Source of the DNA: Burkholderiales bacterium
GTDB lineage: Bacteria; Pseudomonadota; Gammaproteobacteria; Burkholderiales; Burkholderiaceae_C
Direction of reading: 5' to 3'
DNA length: 64,000 nt
Assembly: GCA_947464185.1 (NCBI GenBank)
Contig: CANHVY010000006.1
Location: 37,033 to 101,032 of the forward strand
Within the stretch, counting starts at the first letter, position 1; each line of letters starts with the position of its first letter. Shown here in pieces: positions 59,070-64,000 of the stretch. Below the pieces are notes generated by a model, which was not told the DNA's origin, did no database searches, and saw only the letters and a program-made list of their open reading frames with translations. The position numbers and the translations under genes were made by a program.

Positions 59070-60827
59070 TCACACCGCCGAGGACTGCGGCACGGAGTGC
59101 ACCTCGGCGGCCTGCGGGCCTGCCAGCATCGCCCGCAAGGTCTGCAGCGTGTCCGCCTCGTGCAGCGGCTTGTCGTCGCGGATGCGCAGCATGCGCGGGA
59201 AGCGCACGGCGATGCCGCTCTTGTGGCGCGGGCTGGCATTCAGGCCCTCGAAACCCAGCTCGAACACCAGGCTGGGGGCCACGCTGCGCACGGGGCCGAA
59301 CTTCTCCAGCGTGGTGGCGCGGATGATCTTGTCCACCCGTGCGAACTCGGCGTCGCTCAGCCCGGAATAGGCCTTGGCGAAGGCCACCAGTTGCAGGCCG
59401 TCGGGCCGGGCCGGCTCACGGCGCCGGATGGCTTCCACCACCGAGGCAGCTTCGGCGGCGTCCACGGGCGGACGGCTCCACACCGCGAAGGTGTAGTCGG
59501 TGTAGACGCTGGCGCGGCGGCCATGGCCGGCCTGGGCATAGATCAGCACCGCGTCCACGGTCAGCGGGTCCACCTTCCACTTCCACCAAAGGCCCTCGGC
59601 CTTGGTGCGACCGCTGCCGTAGCGCGCGGCGCGGTGCTTGAGCATGAAGCCTTCCACGCCGCGCCCGCGCGCACTCTCGCGCAGCGCGGCGCAGGCTGCC
59701 CAGTCGGCCACCACCACCTCGGGTGACAGGGTCCACGGCGTCCCCTCCGGCAGGGCCGGCACGTCGGCCTGCGCGAGCAAGGCGAACAGGCGCTCGCGGC
59801 GCACCTGCTGCGGCAGGCCGCGAAGATCCTGGCCCTCGTGCTCCAGCAGGTCGTAGGCCACGAAGCGCAACGGCGCCTGCGCCAGCACCTTCTTGGTCAG
59901 CAACTTGCGGGCGATGCGCTGCTGCAGCAGAGCGAAGGGCGCGGGCTGGTCCTGCCCCGGCAGCCAGGCCAGCACCTCGCCATCCAGCACGGTACCCTCG
60001 GGCAGCGTGCGCAGCGCGGCTTCGAGCTCGGGGAAGCGCTCGGTCATCAGTTCCTCCCCGCGCGACCAGATCCACACCTGGCCGGCGCGGCGCACCACCT
60101 GGGCGCGGATGCCGTCGTATTTCCACTCCACCAGCCAGTCGGTCACCGGGCCCAGGGTGGCGTCGGTGGGTGCCTGGGGCAGCGCGTGCGCCAGGAAGAA
60201 GGGGTAGGGATGGCCGGCGTCCAGCGTGGTCGTCCCGTCCTGCGCCACCAGGGCCTGGAAGCGCTGCGCGCTGGGCGCATGCCGCGCGTCGGTATAGCCC
60301 ATCATGCGCTGGGCCACGGCCTTGGGGTCGATCCCGGCGCACTCGGCCAGCGCACGCTGCACCAGCAGCTTGCTGACCCCCACGCGAAAGCCGCCCCCGA
60401 TCAGTTTCACCAGCAGGAATCGACCCTGCGCGTCCAGTTCGTCGAAGGCCGCGCGCAGGCGCGCTGCCTGCTCCTGCGGGCTCTGCCCCTTCAGGGGCAG
60501 CAGGCGCTGTTCCACCCAATGGGCCAGGCCCGCTTCGCTGCGGCCGGCTGCGGGCGGCAGCACATGCGCAATGGTCTCGGCCAGGTCACCCACGGCCTGG
60601 TAGCACTCGTCGAACAGCCAGTCGTCGATGCCAGCCACGGCACAGGCCGTCTGGCGCAGCAGCGCCGTGGGCACCACCTGGCGCGGCTTGCCGCCGGCCA
60701 GGAAGTACACGGCCCAGGCCGCGTCTTCGGACGGCGCCTGGGTGAAGTAGTCCACCATCGCCGCCACTTTGGCCGTGGTGGCCGTGCTGGCGTCGAGCGA
60801 CTGGTACAGGTCGGCAAAGCGGCGCAT
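59070..60827 (-). CDS. ATP-dependent DNA ligase
   Basis: DWLVEWKYDGIRAQVVRR (KxDG nucleotidyltransferase motif); LDGEVLAW; GVEGFMLKHRAARYGSGRTKAEGLWWKWK. Confidence 0.93.
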   Translation of the reverse strand: MRRFADLYQSLDASTATTAKVAAMVDYFTQAPSEDAAWAVYFLAGGKPRQVVPTALLRQTACAVAGIDDWLFDECYQAVGDLAETIAHVLPPAAGRSEAGLAHWVEQRLLPLKGQSPQEQAARLRAAFDELDAQGRFLLVKLIGGGFRVGVSKLLVQRALAECAGIDPKAVAQRMMGYTDARHAPSAQRFQALVAQDGTTTLDAGHPYPFFLAHALPQAPTDATLGPVTDWLVEWKYDGIRAQVVRRAGQVWIWSRGEELMTERFPELEAALRTLPEGTVLDGEVLAWLPGQDQPAPFALLQQRIARKLLTKKVLAQAPLRFVAYDLLEHEGQDLRGLPQQVRRERLFALLAQADVPALPEGTPWTLSPEVVVADWAACAALRESARGRGVEGFMLKHRAARYGSGRTKAEGLWWKWKVDPLTVDAVLIYAQAGHGRRASVYTDYTFAVWSRPPVDAAEAASVVEAIRRREPARPDGLQLVAFAKAYSGLSDAEFARVDKIIRATTLEKFGPVRSVAPSLVFELGFEGLNASPRHKSGIAVRFPRMLRIRDDKPLHEADTLQTLRAMLAGPQAAEVHSVPQSSAV

Positions 60828-60870
60828 GGCCGCATGATGCCTGGGCGGTGTGCCGGGCGCGGCCGGTGCG

Positions 60871-62178
60871 CTACGCGAGGGCCCGGCAGATGCCCGAGGG
60901 GGCCCCGACGCCCACTTGGGCCAGCCCGCCTTCCAGCATCTCCTGCGTCACCAGCGTGATACCCGACGGGCTGACGTGAAAGCCACGCGCCAGGTCGGCC
61001 GCCCGGTCCACACCCGCCGTGAAGCCGTCCGGCAACCGGCAGCGCTTGTCCACGATGGCGCGGCGCAGGGTGACGCCGCGACCGATGCGGGTGTCGGGCA
61101 GCACCAGCGAATCCTCCACCACGCTGCCCTCGTCCACCCGCGCCTTGCAGAACAGCACCGAGCGCCGCACCACCGCGCCGCTGACGATGCAGCCGCTGGC
61201 CACCAGCGAATCCACCGCGTAGCCGCGGCGTCCCCCGTCCTCGTCGAACACGAACTTGGCCGGCGGCAGTTGCGGAATCTGGCTCAGGATGGGCCAGGTG
61301 TCGTCGTACAGGTTCAACTCCGGCAGCACCCGCGTGAGGTCCATGTTGGCCTCCCAGTAGGCATCCACCGTACCCACGTCGCGCCAGTAAGGCTGGCCTT
61401 GCACCGAGTTGATGCAGCTGCGCGCGAAGCGGTGGGCATAGACGCGCCGCTGCCCGATCAGCTGCGGGATCAGGTCGTGTCCGAAGTCGTGGCTGGACGT
61501 GGGATCGGCCGCGTCGTGGGCCAGTTCGGCAAACAGCACGTCGGCATTGAAGACGTACACGCCCATGCTGGCCAGCGCCCGCTCCGGGCTCGATGGGAGT
61601 GGTGTCGGGCAGGCCGGCTTCTCTTCGAAGGCCACGACGCGCTCGTCCTCGTCCACCGCCATCACGCCCAGCCCGCAGGCCTCGGCCAGCGGCACCTCGA
61701 TGCAGGCCACGGACAACTCCGCGCCGCGGACCACGTGCTCCTGCAGCATCACCGAGTAGTCCATCTTGTAGACGTGGTCGCCCCCCAGCACCAGCACGTG
61801 GTCGGGGCGCGCCTCGCGGATCAGGCCCTGGTTCTGCCACACGGCGTCGGCCGTGCCGTCGTACCAGCCCTCGCCGTGGCGCTGCTGCGCTGGCGCGATG
61901 TCGATGAACTCGCCCAGCGAGTGCGACAGGAAACCCCAGCCCCGCTCGATGTGCCGGATCAGGCTCTGGGCCTTGTACTGCGTGAGCACGCCGATGCGGC
62001 GGATGCCGGCGTTCACGCAGTTGCTGAGCGTGAAGTCGATGATCTTCAACTGCCCCGCAAAAGGCACCGCTGGCTTGGCCCGGCCCTCCGTCAGGTGCTG
62101 CAGGCGGCTGCCGCGGCCACCGGCCAGCACCATGGCATAGGTGCGCTGGGTCAGGTGGTTGCGGGGAAGATGGGGCAT
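60871..62178 (-). CDS. glgC: Glucose-1-phosphate adenylyltransferase
   Basis: [72 protein letters not shown]. Confidence 0.95.
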   Translation of the reverse strand: MPHLPRNHLTQRTYAMVLAGGRGSRLQHLTEGRAKPAVPFAGQLKIIDFTLSNCVNAGIRRIGVLTQYKAQSLIRHIERGWGFLSHSLGEFIDIAPAQQRHGEGWYDGTADAVWQNQGLIREARPDHVLVLGGDHVYKMDYSVMLQEHVVRGAELSVACIEVPLAEACGLGVMAVDEDERVVAFEEKPACPTPLPSSPERALASMGVYVFNADVLFAELAHDAADPTSSHDFGHDLIPQLIGQRRVYAHRFARSCINSVQGQPYWRDVGTVDAYWEANMDLTRVLPELNLYDDTWPILSQIPQLPPAKFVFDEDGGRRGYAVDSLVASGCIVSGAVVRRSVLFCKARVDEGSVVEDSLVLPDTRIGRGVTLRRAIVDKRCRLPDGFTAGVDRAADLARGFHVSPSGITLVTQEMLEGGLAQVGVGAPSGICRALA

Positions 62179-62377
62179 CGATGGACTGGGCGCGCGAAGC
62201 CCACACCGTAGCGGCTGCGCACGGGCCCGGATTGCCCAGGCGCAAGACAGGCCCTCGTCATCTTCGTGAAGCCGTGCAAAGGCACACTCAAGCCGCGTAC
62301 TCGGGCGGCACACTCCAGCGCCACGTCCTGCCGGCCCTGCCCTGTCTCAGCCTCACGTCGAACCGCGCCCCAAGCAC

Positions 62378-64000
62378 ATGACCATCCGTCACCTCGACCA
62401 GCTTCTCACCCCCCGCAGCGTGGCCGTCTTCGGCGCGTCCGACCGCCCCGGCAGCGTGGGGGCCACCGTCTGGCGCAACGTTCGGCAAGCGCCCTTCACG
62501 GGCCCGCGCTGGCCGGTGAACCCCAGGCGCGAGCGTCTGGGGGACGACGTCTGCTTTCCCGACGTGGCGGCCTTGCCGCAGGCGCCGGACCTAGCCGTGA
62601 TCTGCACCCCACCGGCCAGCGTACCGGGGCTGATCGAGGCCTTGGGCGTGCGCGGCACGCGCGCCGCCGTGGTGCTGACCGCCGGGCTGGACGCTGCCAC
62701 CAAGGCCGCCATGCTCCAGGCCGCCGGGCGCCACCTGCTGCGCATCCTGGGGCCCAACTGCCTGGGCTTGCTGGCGCCGCACATCGGCCTGAACGCCAGC
62801 TTCGCGCACGTGGACGCCCGCCCCGGCGCCCTGGCCTTCGTGTCCCAATCCGGCGCGCTCGTCACCGCCATGCTGGACTGGGCGGCCGGGCGCGGCATCG
62901 GCTTTTCGCACTGCATCTCGCTGGGTGAGCACGCCGACGTGGACTTCGGTGACCTGCTGGACTGGCTGGCCGGATGCCCGCACACACGCGCCATCCTGCT
63001 GTACGCGGAATCGGTGGAGGGCGCGCGCAAGTTCATGTCGGCCGCGCGCGCCGCCGCGCGCAACAAGCCGGTGCTGATCGTCAAGGCCGGGCGCTCGGCC
63101 CAGGGCCAGGCGGCCGCGGCTTCGCACACGGGCGCGCTGGCCGCCTCCGACCTGGTGCTGGACGCCGCCATCCGCCGCGCCGGCATGCTGCGCGTGGACA
63201 CGCTGCAAGACCTGTTCGACGCCGCCGAGACCCTGTCGCACTTCAAGGGCCCCATCGTCAGCGACGCGGCCCTGCAGGCGCCCGCCGCCGATGGCTTGAT
63301 GCTGGTGACCAACGGCGGCGGTGCCGGCGTGCTGGCCGCCGATGCCTGCGCCCGCGAAGGCGTGGCGCTGGCGCCGCTGACGCCGGCCCTGCACGCGGCG
63401 CTGGAGCCCGGCCTGCCACCGAACTGGTCGCGCGCCAACCCCGTGGACATCATCGGCGACGCCCCCGTGGAGCGCTACGTCCACACCCTGCGCACCCTGC
63501 TGCAGGCGCCGGGCAGCGGCACCGTGCTCTTCATGCACGCCCCCACCGCCATCGTGCCCAGTGCCGACATCGCCCGCGCCCTGGTGGCCGAACTGGGCCC
63601 GCTGCTGCGCGCGGCCCCCGGCCGGCTGCAGGCCTGCTGGCTGGGCGCCCAGGCGGTGCAGCAGGCGCGTGACATCTTCGATGCCGCCGGCATCGCCTGC
63701 CACGACACACCGGAAAACGCGGTGCGGGCCTTTTCCATGCTGGCCACCTACCGGCGCAACCAGTTCGAGCTGATGCAGACGCCGCCGCTGCAACCAGCGC
63801 TCGCCCAAGCGCCCGCCACACCCGACGCCGTCATCGACCGCGCCCTGGCCGAGGGCCGCGAGATGCTCACCGAGCCCGAGGCCAAGGCGCTGCTGGCCGC
63901 AGCCGGCGTGTCCGTGGTCGCCACCACCATCGCCGGGCCCACAGCGCAGGCCGCCGTGCAGGCCGCGCGTACGCTGGGCTTTCCCGTGGTGCTGAAGGTG
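62378..64000 (+). CDS. CoA-binding acetate-CoA ligase/acetyltransferase-type protein (NDP-forming acyl-CoA synthetase family), truncated by window end
   Basis: MTIRHLDQLLTPRSVAVFGASDRPGSVGATVWRNV...ILGPNCLGLLAPHIGLNASFAH...PGALAFVSQSGALVTAMLDWAAGRGIGFSHCISLGEHADVDFGDLLDWL; ATP-grasp-like start near window end. Confidence 0.88.
   Translation, partial: MTIRHLDQLLTPRSVAVFGASDRPGSVGATVWRNVRQAPFTGPRWPVNPRRERLGDDVCFPDVAALPQAPDLAVICTPPASVPGLIEALGVRGTRAAVVLTAGLDAATKAAMLQAAGRHLLRILGPNCLGLLAPHIGLNASFAHVDARPGALAFVSQSGALVTAMLDWAAGRGIGFSHCISLGEHADVDFGDLLDWLAGCPHTRAILLYAESVEGARKFMSAARAAARNKPVLIVKAGRSAQGQAAAASHTGALAASDLVLDAAIRRAGMLRVDTLQDLFDAAETLSHFKGPIVSDAALQAPAADGLMLVTNGGGAGVLAADACAREGVALAPLTPALHAALEPGLPPNWSRANPVDIIGDAPVERYVHTLRTLLQAPGSGTVLFMHAPTAIVPSADIARALVAELGPLLRAAPGRLQACWLGAQAVQQARDIFDAAGIACHDTPENAVRAFSMLATYRRNQFELMQTPPLQPALAQAPATPDAVIDRALAEGREMLTEPEAKALLAAAGVSVVATTIAGPTAQAAVQAARTLGFPVVLKV

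Overview
High-GC (roughly 70%) chromosomal window, most likely from a Burkholderiales/Comamonadaceae-type betaproteobacterium (inferred from gene content and style; no search was run). No rRNA, tRNA, CRISPR array, integrase or transposase was recognised. Most of the window is solute uptake and catabolism: six Bug/TctC-type receptors, a GntR-flanked amidohydrolase/dehydrogenase/TRAP/PdxA-like cluster, a taurine/nitrate-type ABC transporter, a complete histidine utilisation locus (hutHU / hutC-phyH-hutD-hutI-hutG-hutF), a cyanate module (ABC transporter plus cynS), dadA with an Lrp regulator, a PhnD-like protein with a hybrid histidine kinase, a P-type ATPase, an SbtA-like permease, an ATP-dependent DNA ligase, glgC and a partial acyl-CoA synthetase/acetyltransferase. 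The main accessory region is a lower-GC insertion at about 10.25-14.6 kb. It carries a tightly overlapping three-gene operon (DGQHR-domain protein, uncharacterised 432-aa protein, D12-class adenine methyltransferase) next to a decayed polymorphic-toxin remnant, and is my best candidate for an undescribed defence or DNA-modification system. Other notable points: a reductive-dehalogenase-like gene broken in frame exactly at three copies of a 7-bp tandem repeat (loss of one copy restores the ORF); a truncated BrnT-like toxin tail overlapping an intact CopG/BrnA-type antitoxin; and a consensus sigma-54 promoter with an NtrC-like palindrome and a 5'-end hairpin before the cyanate operon.
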